Positions 8,562 through 17,414 are shown, numbered from the stretch's first letter. The stretch: 64,000 nt of DNA from Flavobacterium sedimenticola (GCF_030053345.1 NZ_JASGBP010000001.1:186001-250000); one strand, 5' to 3'. Notes: generated by a model from the letters alone, not told the origin. Numbers and translations: made by a program.

Positions 8562-10361
8562 ATGGAAACACCTTCTATTGAACTGCAATTGCAAACCTTA
8601 CCTGACAGTCCGGGTGTTTATCAGTATTATGATGCGGCCGGTAAAATTTTATATGTCGGCAAAGCCAAAAACCTTAAAAAAAGGGTTTCCTCCTATTTCA
8701 ACAAAACGCACGACAATGCCAAAACCAATGTCTTAGTCCGTCAAATTGTAGAAATCAAACACATCGTGGTGGCCTCCGAAGCCGACGCGCTGTTGTTGGA
8801 AAACAACCTCATCAAAAAACTGCAACCGCGCTATAATGTGTTGCTTAAAGACGACAAAACCTATCCGTGGATTTGTATCAAAAAAGAACCTTTCTCCCGA
8901 ATATTTCCCACGCGTCGCATGGTGAAAGACGGTTCGGAATATTTTGGCCCATATACCAATTTCAAAACCGTCAATACGATTTTGGATTTAATCAAAGAAT
9001 TGTATCCGTTACGGACTTGTAATTATGATTTATCCAATACCAACATTCAATCCGGGAAATACAAGGTTTGTTTGGAATACCACATCGGCAACTGTAAAGG
9101 GCCATGTGAAGGTTACGAATCTTTGGAAAATTATCAAACGCAGGTAGATGCTATACGCGAAATTCTGAAAGGCAATTTCAAAAACAGTTTGCGTGATTTT
9201 AAAAAACTGATGCAGGAGTTGGCTGCCGAAATGAAGTTTGAAGCCGCTCAGAAAGTCAAAGAGAAAATTGAAGTTTTAGAAAATTACCAAGCCCGTTCCA
9301 CCATTTTAAATCCGAAAATTTCCAATGTGGATGTGTTCTCTATTGTTTCAGATGAATCGATGGCCTATGTCAATTTTTTGCAAATTGCACACGGCGCTAT
9401 TATCCGTTCGCACACCATGGAGATCAAAAAAAAACTCAACGAAAGCGACGAAGAATTATTAGAATTGGCCGTAGTGGAATTGCGCGAGCGTTTTCATTTG
9501 TCAACCAAAGAAATTATCTTGCCGTTCGAACTCGATTTTGGCGATACCATTAAAGTCACCGTACCGCAACTCGGTGATAAAAAACAAATCCTCGAATTAT
9601 CGCAACGCAATGCCAAATACCAACGTTTGGAACAATTGAAGCAAATGCAAATTGTAAATCCCGAACGCCACACCAACCGTATTATGGCGCAAATGCAAAA
9701 AGACCTGCGACTGTCGGCAGAACCCCGACACATTGAATGTTTTGACAACTCCAACATTCAAGGGACCAATCCGGTGTCGGCCTGTGTGGTGTTTAAAGAC
9801 GGCAAACCCAGCAAAAAAGATTACCGCCATTTTAACATTAAAACCGTCGAAGGCCCGAACGATTTTGCTTCGATGGAAGAAGTGGTGTATCGCCGCTACA
9901 AACGTATGTTGGATGAAAATCAGTCTTTGCCGCAACTCATTATTATTGATGGTGGAAAAGGCCAATTATCTTCGGCGCTCAAAAGCATTGATGCTTTGGG
10001 TTTGCGAGGCAAAGTGGCCATCATCGGGATTGCCAAAAGGCTGGAAGAATTATTTTATCCCGGCGATTCGGTACCGTTGTATTTGGATAAAAAATCGGAA
10101 ACCCTAAAAGTTATACAACACCTGCGCAACGAAGCACATCGCTTCGGGATTACACACCATCGTGACAAACGCAGCAAATCGGCTTTGCAAACGTCTATGG
10201 AAACCATCCCGGGCATAGGCGAAAAAACCATGTTGGCCTTACTCAAGCATTTTAAAAGTGTAAAAAGAATACAATTAGCCACTGAAAAAGAAATTTCTGA
10301 TGTTGTTGGAGTATCAAAAGCCAAAAAAATTTCCGAATTTTACAACATTGGTAAATCCTAG
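8562..10361 (+). CDS. uvrC: UvrABC excinuclease subunit C
   Basis: It makes both incisions around a lesion during nucleotide excision repair, with UvrA and UvrB. The 599 residues show, in order, the GIY-YIG nuclease (GVY at 18-20, YVG at 31-33, R41), a UVR motif that binds UvrB (about 200-235), the RNase H-like 5' nuclease (D395 in CFDNSN and D463 in IIDGGKGQ) and tandem helix-hairpin-helix motifs at the C-terminus (IPGIGEKT, VVGVSKAK). Upstream in-frame start at 8508 is rejected because it precedes the promoter at 8549-8556. The patatin gene follows after 9 bp. Confidence 0.96.
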   Translation: METPSIELQLQTLPDSPGVYQYYDAAGKILYVGKAKNLKKRVSSYFNKTHDNAKTNVLVRQIVEIKHIVVASEADALLLENNLIKKLQPRYNVLLKDDKTYPWICIKKEPFSRIFPTRRMVKDGSEYFGPYTNFKTVNTILDLIKELYPLRTCNYDLSNTNIQSGKYKVCLEYHIGNCKGPCEGYESLENYQTQVDAIREILKGNFKNSLRDFKKLMQELAAEMKFEAAQKVKEKIEVLENYQARSTILNPKISNVDVFSIVSDESMAYVNFLQIAHGAIIRSHTMEIKKKLNESDEELLELAVVELRERFHLSTKEIILPFELDFGDTIKVTVPQLGDKKQILELSQRNAKYQRLEQLKQMQIVNPERHTNRIMAQMQKDLRLSAEPRHIECFDNSNIQGTNPVSACVVFKDGKPSKKDYRHFNIKTVEGPNDFASMEEVVYRRYKRMLDENQSLPQLIIIDGGKGQLSSALKSIDALGLRGKVAIIGIAKRLEELFYPGDSVPLYLDKKSETLKVIQHLRNEAHRFGITHHRDKRSKSALQTSMETIPGIGEKTMLALLKHFKSVKRIQLATEKEISDVVGVSKAKKISEFYNIGKS

Positions 10362-10370
10362 TTTTAATCT

Positions 10371-12584
10371 ATGAAAAAAATACTGTTGGTTCTTGTTGGC
10401 GTTTTGGTGCTGCAATCGGGTATTGCTCAGGATACCATCAGTAAAAAAAGACCCAAAATCGGTTTGGTGCTCAGTGGCGGCGGTGCCAAAGGATTTGCGC
10501 ACATCGGGGTATTAAAAGTATTAGAAGAAGCCGGCGTTAAAATTGACTACATCGGCGGTACCAGTATGGGTGCTGTAGTTGGCGGCTTATATGCCTCGGG
10601 TTACAGCGCTACTCAAATCGACTCCATTTTTTACAATACCGATTTCGACGAATTGCTACAAGATTACATTCCGCGTTCTTCCAAAAGTTTTTATGAAAAA
10701 CGAAACGACGAAATGTATGCAATTTCGCTTCCTTTTCACAAATTCAAAATCGGAATTCCCATCGCACTTTCCAAAGGCATGTACAACTACAACCTGCTGT
10801 CTAAACTCACCCACAGGGTAAGGCACGTGAGAAACTTTAATGAGCTTCCCATTCCTTTTATTTGTGTGGCTACCGACATCGAAACCGGCGACTGTGTTTT
10901 ACTCAAAGAAGGTTATTTAGCGCAGGCCATGTTAGCCAGTTCTGCCTTTCCTTCTCTTTTTTCACCGGTTGAAATTGACGGTCGTGTTTTAATTGACGGT
11001 GGTGTTGTGAATAATTATCCTGCCGAGGAAGTGCGTAAAATGGGTGCCGATATTATCATTGGAGTTGATGTTCAGGATGATTTAAAAGACAGAGACGCCC
11101 TCAAAGATGCCACCCGGATATTAGTCCAGATTACCAATTTGGACATGATTAAACGTATGGAGGAAATGAAAAAAATCACCGATATCTACATCAAACCCGA
11201 CATCAGTAAGTACGGCGTCATTTCTTTTGATGAAGGAAGAGAAATCATAAAAAAAGGGGAAGAAGCGGCCTTACAACAATTAGACGTAATCCGAAAATTA
11301 GCCAGTCCCAATGGTACTTACAAACTCCAAAATCATTCGACTGTTACAGATTCTTTATTGATTAAAAGCATCAGCATGAACCGTATGGAAAATTATACCC
11401 GAGCATATATTTTGGGTAAACTACGTTTCAAAAGCGGCAAAAAAATCAGTTATGATGATTTGAAAACAGGCATCAACAATATCAATGCTACGCAAAACTT
11501 CAGTCGTATTAGTTACACTATCGAACCCTATCAAAATGCCGATGAATTGAAACTGAATTTAACCGAAAACGAAAATAAAACCTTTCTCAAATTCGGCTTG
11601 CATTATGATGGTTTATACAAAAGTGCGCTTTTAACCAACATCACTCAAAAAAAATCATTGTTTAAAAACGATGTGGTTTCATTAGACATCGGTCTGGGGG
11701 ACAACATCCGATACAATTTGGATTATTATATCGACAATGGTTTTTATTGGAGTTTTGGTATCAAATCGAGATACAACCAATTTAATCGCAATGTTGCCAC
11801 AGATTTCCGGAACGGTGAAATTTTAAATCAACTAGGGCTAAACAGCATTAATGTTGACTTTGCCGATTTGACCAATCAAGCCTATTTACAGACCGTTTTT
11901 ATCCAAAAATTTTTAATCGGTGCCGGTGTGGAATGGAAATACCTAAAGATTCGTTCCGAAAATTTAGGCGACATCAACCCGACTTTTGAAAAGAGTTCGT
12001 ATGCCAGTATTTTTGGATACATGAAATACGATTCTTTCGACAATAAACTTTTCCCAAAAAAAGGATGGTTTTTCTCGGGTGATATCCAGTCGTATTTATA
12101 CTCCTCGGACTACACCAATGAATTCCAGCGCTTTTCCATTGCCAAAGGCGAATTCGGCATTGTAAAAACATTCTACAAGAAAGTTACCTTCAAAATACAA
12201 TCTGAGGCCGGTTTTTCTATTGGTAATGAAAGTGTCGATTTCTTCAACTTCGTTTTGGGTGGTTACGGTTTTAATGCTATCAATAATTTCAAACCTTTTT
12301 ATGGTTACGACTTCTTAAGTATAGCCGCTAACAGCTACATCAAGTCTTGTTTTACGGTGGATTACGAATTTTATAAAAAAAATCATTTGAATTTTGCTGC
12401 CAATTTTGCTAACGCCGAAGAAGGATTGTTTCGAACCGGTAATTGGCTTTCGAAACCAACCTACAATGGCTATGCTTTGGGTTATTCCCTCGAATCAATT
12501 ATCGGCCCAATCGAAGTAAAATACTCTTGGTCCCCTGAGCTTACCAAAGGATTTACCTACATCAGTGTAGGCTTCTGGTTTTAG
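10371..12584 (+). CDS. Patatin-like phospholipase with outer-membrane beta-barrel
   Basis: The 737 residues begin with a signal peptide (about 1-20), then a patatin domain with the oxyanion motif SGGGAKG (35-41), nucleophile S65 in GTSMG and the partner D209 in DGG. After a POTRA-like linker (about 320-400) the C-terminal 330 residues are rich in alternating aromatic beta strands and end in F (GFWF), as in Omp85-type barrels. This arrangement matches type Vd autotransporters such as PlpD, so it is likely a lipid acyl hydrolase held at the outer membrane. It is probably transcribed with uvrC. Substrate is unknown. Confidence 0.9.
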   Translation: MKKILLVLVGVLVLQSGIAQDTISKKRPKIGLVLSGGGAKGFAHIGVLKVLEEAGVKIDYIGGTSMGAVVGGLYASGYSATQIDSIFYNTDFDELLQDYIPRSSKSFYEKRNDEMYAISLPFHKFKIGIPIALSKGMYNYNLLSKLTHRVRHVRNFNELPIPFICVATDIETGDCVLLKEGYLAQAMLASSAFPSLFSPVEIDGRVLIDGGVVNNYPAEEVRKMGADIIIGVDVQDDLKDRDALKDATRILVQITNLDMIKRMEEMKKITDIYIKPDISKYGVISFDEGREIIKKGEEAALQQLDVIRKLASPNGTYKLQNHSTVTDSLLIKSISMNRMENYTRAYILGKLRFKSGKKISYDDLKTGINNINATQNFSRISYTIEPYQNADELKLNLTENENKTFLKFGLHYDGLYKSALLTNITQKKSLFKNDVVSLDIGLGDNIRYNLDYYIDNGFYWSFGIKSRYNQFNRNVATDFRNGEILNQLGLNSINVDFADLTNQAYLQTVFIQKFLIGAGVEWKYLKIRSENLGDINPTFEKSSYASIFGYMKYDSFDNKLFPKKGWFFSGDIQSYLYSSDYTNEFQRFSIAKGEFGIVKTFYKKVTFKIQSEAGFSIGNESVDFFNFVLGGYGFNAINNFKPFYGYDFLSIAANSYIKSCFTVDYEFYKKNHLNFAANFANAEEGLFRTGNWLSKPTYNGYALGYSLESIIGPIEVKYSWSPELTKGFTYISVGFWF

Positions 12585-12631
12585 CCTGTAAACGATTGAA
12601 AATATTTTGCTGCATTTGTAACTTAAAAAAC

Positions 12632-12639
12632 TATATTTG
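12632..12639 (+). promoter_or_regulatory. -7 box for the permease gene
   Basis: TATATTTG is an exact match, 26 bp before the ATG at 12666; a TTTG at 12606-12609 is 22 bp upstream. Confidence 0.6.
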
Positions 12640-12665
12640 AAAACTTTTAACTAAACAAACTATTT

Positions 12666-14303
12666 ATGTCGATTTGGAAAAGAAAACCCTTAACCCAACT
12701 TTTATCAGAAGCTGATGAATCTGAAAAAGGATTGAAGAAAACCTTAACTGCTTCCGGCTTAACCGCCTTAGGTATCGGTGCAATTATTGGCGCAGGATTA
12801 TTCTCTATCACCGGAATGGCCGCCGCACAAAACGCAGGACCTGCTATCACTATTTCTTTTGTTGTGGCTGCTTTAGGTTGTGTTTTTGCCGGATTGTGTT
12901 ATGCAGAATTCTCCTCTATGATTCCTGTTGCCGGTAGTGCATACACCTATTCCTTTGCAACGATGGGCGAATTTATCGCTTGGATTATCGGCTGGGATTT
13001 GGTACTCGAATATGCCGTAGGAGCAGCCACGGTCTCCATCAGTTGGTCCCGGTATCTCACCAAATTTCTGGACGGGTATGGCATACATCTCAGCGACCAA
13101 TTCACCCATTCTCCGTTTGAAGGCGGTTTAATCAATATTCCCGCGGTTTTAATCGTTATGGTTATGTCCTTAATTCTGATGCGCGGCACCAAAGAATCTG
13201 CCTTTGTAAACGGATTAATCGTAATGTTGAAGGTAACGGTAGTATTGGTCTTTATCGTTTTGGGATGGCAATACATCAAACCCGAAAACTTCACCCCTTA
13301 TATCCCCGAAAACAAAGGAGCTTTCGGCGAATTTGGATTTAGCGGAATTATCAGAGCTGCCGCCATCGTTTTCTTTGCCTACATTGGTTTTGATGCCGTA
13401 TCCACCGCAGCTCAAGAAGCGAAAAACCCTAAAAGAGACATGCCGATAGGTATTTTATTATCCCTCGGAATTTGTACGGTTCTCTATATTTTGTTTGCCC
13501 ACGTAATGACCGGGGTGGTGAACTACACTGCTTTTGCCGGTGCCGACGGTATTGCGCCGGTAGCCATTGCTATTGATAACATGGGAGCTGCTGATGCGTC
13601 GGGTATGATTACTCCTGCTTATCCTTGGTTGAATAAAGCGATTATTTTGGCTATTTTGGCGGGTTATGCCTCCGTAATTTTAGTTATGTTAATGGGACAA
13701 AGCCGTGTTTTCTTCTCGATGAGTAAAGACGGTTTGATGCCTAAAGTTTTTTCGGAAGTACACCCAAAATACAGAACTCCGGCCAAAAACAATATGTTGT
13801 TCATGTTAATCGTGAGCTTATTCGCTGCCTTTGTTCCGGCAAGAGTAGTAGGCGAAATGACTAGTATCGGTACGCTATTTGCCTTTATTTTGGTATGCTT
13901 GGGCGTATTGGTCATGAGAAACAAAATGCCTGAGGCGCCAAGAGCTTTTAGAACCCCTTTAGTGCCATTAGTACCGCTTTTAGGCGTTGGCGTTTGTTTG
14001 TTTATGATGGTGTTCCTACCACTCGACACCTGGATTCGTCTTATCGTATGGATGATGATCGGATTTGACATTTATTTGTATTATGGGATGAAAAACAGTG
14101 TTTTGAACAAAGGATCCTTTGATAACAAAAGTTACAAAGTGGTTTCCCTATCGGGATTAGGAATGGTGGTGGCCTTGGTTATTGTGGCTTTCGTGCACCA
14201 TGCCAATCCGGAAGTAGACGATACTTTCTTGTTCTACTTCTCTATCGCGTTCTCTGTATTGCATGCCATCATTTATACGCTGAGTTTAAAAAAATCTGAA
14301 TAA
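12666..14303 (+). CDS. APC-family amino acid permease
   Basis: A 545-residue inner-membrane transporter with about 12 or more hydrophobic helices. The first helix carries GIGAIIGAGLF, the unwound substrate-binding motif of the APC superfamily, and FFAYIGFDAVSTAAQE is the matching helix 6 motif. It most resembles cationic amino acid transporter-like permeases (CAT/YfnA type). It has its own promoter and a strong terminator. The next genes break down tyrosine and tryptophan, but a role in importing these is only suggested by position. Confidence 0.9.
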   Translation: MSIWKRKPLTQLLSEADESEKGLKKTLTASGLTALGIGAIIGAGLFSITGMAAAQNAGPAITISFVVAALGCVFAGLCYAEFSSMIPVAGSAYTYSFATMGEFIAWIIGWDLVLEYAVGAATVSISWSRYLTKFLDGYGIHLSDQFTHSPFEGGLINIPAVLIVMVMSLILMRGTKESAFVNGLIVMLKVTVVLVFIVLGWQYIKPENFTPYIPENKGAFGEFGFSGIIRAAAIVFFAYIGFDAVSTAAQEAKNPKRDMPIGILLSLGICTVLYILFAHVMTGVVNYTAFAGADGIAPVAIAIDNMGAADASGMITPAYPWLNKAIILAILAGYASVILVMLMGQSRVFFSMSKDGLMPKVFSEVHPKYRTPAKNNMLFMLIVSLFAAFVPARVVGEMTSIGTLFAFILVCLGVLVMRNKMPEAPRAFRTPLVPLVPLLGVGVCLFMMVFLPLDTWIRLIVWMMIGFDIYLYYGMKNSVLNKGSFDNKSYKVVSLSGLGMVVALVIVAFVHHANPEVDDTFLFYFSIAFSVLHAIIYTLSLKKSE

Positions 14304-14320
14304 CACACTACTGCATATGT

Positions 14321-14374
14321 ACCAAAAAGGATTAAGGCCGCTTTCCAACTGCTTTAATCCTTTTTGGTTTTTTA
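14321..14374 (+). terminator. Intrinsic terminator after the permease
   Basis: ACCAAAAAGGATTAA (14321-14335) pairs perfectly with TTAATCCTTTTTGGT (14354-14368), followed by a T run. Confidence 0.9.
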
Positions 14375-14441
14375 AAAATTTGATAATTATCAGTTGCCGA
14401 ATTTATATAATTACGATATTTGTATAGCAAAAAATCAAAAC

Positions 14442-14516
14442 ATGATACTATTATTGGCCATCATAGCCGCATTCGGAATGGGAATTATAGTAGGGAAAAA
14501 TCTAAAAGACAGATAA
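14442..14516 (+). CDS. Possible 24-residue membrane peptide
   Basis: A short frame encodes one hydrophobic helix (about residues 1-18, containing two glycine-spaced turns) followed by the basic tail GKNLKDR. It is preceded by a near-consensus -7 box GATATTTG (14415-14422) with TTG at 14394-14396, 18 bp upstream, and an A-rich leader. It stands alone after the permease terminator. This pattern fits a small membrane-inserted regulator or toxin-like peptide, but no homologue is recalled and the length is near chance. The rest of the 366-bp gap holds the hmgA control region. Confidence 0.4.
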   Translation: MILLLAIIAAFGMGIIVGKNLKDR

Positions 14517-14595
14517 CAATGATGCCTTTGGCTTGGACCGATTTACCGATTCTTTTAAAATTCCTCATCAAGAGAAATCCTGAGTGAGTTAAGGT

Positions 14596-14639
14596 AATGT
14601 ATCAATTATGCAATGTAACAATACCTCCATTGCTACATT
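14596..14639 (+). promoter_or_regulatory. Candidate operator ahead of hmgA: three AATGTAnCAAT sites
   Basis: Two direct copies (AATGTATCAAT at 14596-14606 and AATGTAACAAT at 14612-14622) and one inverted copy (ATTGCTACATT at 14629-14639) lie 31-74 bp before the hmgA ATG. The inverted copy overlaps TACATTTT (14634-14641), which differs by one base from the -7 consensus. This is the layout of a repressor or activator site controlling hmgA; the regulator is not identified. Confidence 0.5.
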
Positions 14640-14669
14640 TTAACATTGTTTAATTAAACCATTACAATC

Positions 14670-15827
14670 ATGCCATTATATCATAAATTAGGGAATATCC
14701 CTCCCAAAAGACACATCATCTTTCGCAAACCCAACGGCGATTTGTATTATGAGCAGTTGTTCGGCACTATCGGTTTCGACGGCATGTCGACCAACTCCTA
14801 CCACGAACACCGTCCTACACAAGTCAAAGAAATTCGTAAACAATACAGTGTAGCCCCAAAAATTGCGAAAAGTAACAACATTCAATCGTATCGCCTGCGC
14901 GGATTTCAGGTCAATCCGGAAAATGATTTCCTCGAAAGCCGCAAAATTGTGTTAACCAACTCCGATTGTCATATCGTATTGGCAGCCCCTAAAAAATCAA
15001 CCGCTGATTATTTCTATAAAAACACCGATTCCGACGAAATGATTTTCATCCACAAAGGATCGGGAAAATTAAGAACCATGTTGGGTAACATCGATTTCAA
15101 ATACGGGGATTACTTGATTGTGCCACGTGGTATTATTTACAAAATCGATTTTGATACCGAAGACAACCGTTTGTTCATCGTCGAATCACATCGCCCTATT
15201 TACACACCAAAACGCTATCGCAACTGGTTCGGCCAATTGTTAGAGCATTCACCGTTCTGCGAACGCGATATCCGTCGCCCGCACGAATTGGAAACCTACG
15301 ACGAAAAAGGAGAATTCCTCATCAAAGTCAAAAAGAAAGATGAGATTTTCGATATGATTTACGCCACACATCCGTTCGATGTGGTCGGTTACGACGGGTA
15401 TAACTATCCGTATGCGTTTTCCATCCACGACTTCGAACCGCTGACCGGAAGAATCCACCAACCGCCACCGGTACACCAAACTTTCGAAACCGATGCTTTC
15501 GTGGTGTGCTCGTTTGTGCCGCGTTTATACGATTACCATCCCGAAGCGATTCCGGCTCCGTACAACCACAGCAACATCGATTCCGATGAAGTGTTGTACT
15601 ATGTTGACGGTGACTTTATGAGTCGCAACGATATCGAAGCTGGTCATATTTCCTTGCATCCGGCCGGTATTCCGCATGGTCCGCATCCCGGAGCCGTAGA
15701 ACGAAGCATTGGCAAAAAAGACACCCAGGAATTGGCGGTAATGGTCGATACGTTCAAACCGCTGATGGTGACCGAAGAAGCCATGAAAATTGCCGATGAC
15801 ACCTATTATCAATCCTGGTTAGAATAA
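14670..15827 (+). CDS. hmgA: Homogentisate 1,2-dioxygenase
   Basis: It opens the ring of homogentisate to maleylacetoacetate, the third step of tyrosine and phenylalanine breakdown. The 385 residues show the cupin-type family text, with candidate iron ligands H300 (YNHSN), E307 (SDEVLYY) and H336 (AGIPHGPHPG). It is shorter than the human enzyme (about 445) as in many bacterial relatives. hppD, which makes its substrate, lies 137 bp downstream with a fold-back repeat between them. A three-site dyad upstream is a likely control region. Confidence 0.93.
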   Translation: MPLYHKLGNIPPKRHIIFRKPNGDLYYEQLFGTIGFDGMSTNSYHEHRPTQVKEIRKQYSVAPKIAKSNNIQSYRLRGFQVNPENDFLESRKIVLTNSDCHIVLAAPKKSTADYFYKNTDSDEMIFIHKGSGKLRTMLGNIDFKYGDYLIVPRGIIYKIDFDTEDNRLFIVESHRPIYTPKRYRNWFGQLLEHSPFCERDIRRPHELETYDEKGEFLIKVKKKDEIFDMIYATHPFDVVGYDGYNYPYAFSIHDFEPLTGRIHQPPPVHQTFETDAFVVCSFVPRLYDYHPEAIPAPYNHSNIDSDEVLYYVDGDFMSRNDIEAGHISLHPAGIPHGPHPGAVERSIGKKDTQELAVMVDTFKPLMVTEEAMKIADDTYYQSWLE

Positions 15828-15854
15828 AGGTCATCCTAAACGCAGCCGAAATAA

Positions 15855-15920
15855 GGAGCTAATCCCGCTTTCCGCTGTATCTGCCAATGGCATTGGCAGG
15901 ATGCCGCTGCAATCGGGGCT
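15855..15920. repeat. Fold-back interspersed repeat, copy B
   Basis: The core is a perfect 9+9 palindrome, CTGCCAATG g CATTGGCAG (15881-15899), flanked by CCCGCTTTCCGCTGTAT on the left and GATGCCGCTGCAATCGGGGCT on the right. The same flanks surround a different palindrome at 37814-37906. It lies between hmgA and hppD. Confidence 0.75.
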
Positions 15921-15964
15921 ATAAAAACGAATCTAGAACACAACTTTTTTAAAAAATACTATTT

Positions 15965-17125
15965 ATGTCACAAGAAATAAAATCCGTTGAATACGGACTG
16001 GAAAAAATATTTGAAGGCGCGCAAGATTTCCTGCCGTTATTAGGAACCGATTACGTAGAGTTTTACGTAGGCAACGCCAAACAAGCCGCTCACTTTTATA
16101 AAACTGCTTTCGGGTTTCAATCCTTGGCTTATGCCGGCTTAGAAACCGGTGTAAAAGATCGCGCTTCGTATGTACTAAAGCAAGATAAAATCCGTTTAGT
16201 GTTGACAACCGCCTTGAAAAGTGATTCGCCGATAGGCGAACACGTCAAAAAACACGGCGACGGCGTTAAAGTTATTGCCCTTTGGGTAGAAGATGCTCGT
16301 GCTGCCTTTGCAGAAACCACCAAACGCGGTGCCAAAGTGTATATGGAACCGACCGTTGAAAAAGACGAACACGGCGAAGTAGTCCGTGCCGGAATTTACA
16401 CCTATGGGGAAACCGTTCACATGTTTGTAGAACGCAAAAATTACAACGGTATCTTTATGCCGGGTTACCAAGAATGGAAATCCGACTACAACCCAACTCC
16501 GGTTGGCTTAAAATATGTAGACCATATGGTGGGCAACGTGGGTTGGAACGAAATGAACGTTTGGGTAAAGTGGTACGAAGAAGTGATGGGTTTTGTCAAT
16601 TTCTTATCGTTCGACGACAAGCAAATTACTACCGAATACTCGGCTCTGATGAGTAAAGTAATGAGCAACGGTAATGGTCGTATCAAATTCCCTATCAACG
16701 AACCGGCCGAAGGCAAGAAAAAATCTCAAATTGAAGAATACCTCGATTTCTACGAGGGTGCCGGAGTACAACACATTGCAGTTGCCACCGATGACATCAT
16801 CAAAACCGTTGCCGAAATGCGTGCCCGTGGTATCGAATTTTTAACCACGCCACCGCAAGCCTATTACGATGCCATTCCGGAACGATTAAAAGATCATATG
16901 ACTAAATTTAAAGAAGACATCAACGAACTTCAAAAATTAGGCATCATGATCGACGCCGACGATGAAGGGTATTTATTGCAAATCTTTACCCGCCCGGTAG
17001 AAGACCGACCAACATTATTCTTCGAAATCATTCAGAGAATGGGAGCTCGCGGATTCGGTGCCGGGAATTTTAAAGCGTTATTTGAATCTATTGAAAGAGA
17101 GCAAATGTTGCGAGGAACGCTGTAA
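15965..17125 (+). CDS. hppD: 4-hydroxyphenylpyruvate dioxygenase
   Basis: It converts 4-hydroxyphenylpyruvate to homogentisate using iron(II) and oxygen. The 386 residues carry two vicinal-oxygen-chelate domains; the iron ligands H187 (YVDHMVG), H270 (VQHIAVATDD) and E354 (LFFEIIQR) are all present, as is the GxGNFKALFESIE tail. The length is normal for the family. With hmgA it forms the upper homogentisate pathway. No clear promoter is seen in the 137-bp gap, so expression from hmgA read-through is likely. Confidence 0.96.
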   Translation: MSQEIKSVEYGLEKIFEGAQDFLPLLGTDYVEFYVGNAKQAAHFYKTAFGFQSLAYAGLETGVKDRASYVLKQDKIRLVLTTALKSDSPIGEHVKKHGDGVKVIALWVEDARAAFAETTKRGAKVYMEPTVEKDEHGEVVRAGIYTYGETVHMFVERKNYNGIFMPGYQEWKSDYNPTPVGLKYVDHMVGNVGWNEMNVWVKWYEEVMGFVNFLSFDDKQITTEYSALMSKVMSNGNGRIKFPINEPAEGKKKSQIEEYLDFYEGAGVQHIAVATDDIIKTVAEMRARGIEFLTTPPQAYYDAIPERLKDHMTKFKEDINELQKLGIMIDADDEGYLLQIFTRPVEDRPTLFFEIIQRMGARGFGAGNFKALFESIEREQMLRGTL

Positions 17126-17235
17126 AATTTCACTTTTGTTAAAAATAATTTAAAAACAAACCTTTAAAAAGGCTATATTTTATTAATTTAATGTTAAAGT
17201 TGGTTTTTTGCTTGCAATAATGCAACCGGTTGACC

Positions 17236-17243
17236 TATCTTTG
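17236..17243 (+). promoter_or_regulatory. -7 box for a candidate non-coding RNA
   Basis: TATCTTTG is an exact TAnnTTTG match with TTG at 17212-17214, 21 bp upstream. No reading frame of note starts after it; a terminator follows 85 bp later. Confidence 0.6.
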
Positions 17244-17247
17244 CACC

Positions 17248-17362
17248 ATCAAAAATCGAGGAGTGGTTTCCTCAGTTTTTTTGGATAAATTTTCATAATT
17301 TATAGTTTTTTGGTTGGTTAATAGCATAAAAACTCAGTCATTAATTTGACTGGGTTTTTTTG
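17248..17362 (+). ncRNA. Candidate ~115-nt small RNA
   Basis: Between a strong promoter (17236-17243) and a strong intrinsic terminator there is no gene-like frame. Predicted elements are hairpin GAGGA (17258-17262) / TCCTC (17269-17273) followed by a T run, hairpin ATAAATT (17285-17291) / AATTTAT (17297-17303), and the terminator AAACTCAGTC / GACTGGGTTT (17330-17339 / 17348-17357) with seven Ts. It could be a free small RNA or the leader of the DUF3108 operon; a separate promoter right after it favours a free RNA. I cannot assign it to a known family. Confidence 0.5.
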
Positions 17363-17368
17363 TTTTAA

Positions 17369-17376
17369 TACTTTTG
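17369..17376 (+). promoter_or_regulatory. -7 box for the DUF3108-TDO-M23 operon
   Basis: TACTTTTG matches exactly; TTTG at 17345-17348 is 20 bp upstream and falls in the hairpin of the preceding RNA's terminator. The ATG is at 17415. Confidence 0.6.
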
Positions 17377-17414
17377 GAACAAAAATTGTACTTGCAGTAT
17401 AAATTAATGGCAAC

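Noticed and set aside
14519..14587. 22-residue frame beginning MMPLAWTD after the small membrane peptide
   Set aside because: No promoter or leader of its own, no recognisable composition, and length within chance; possibly a remnant but not supportable.
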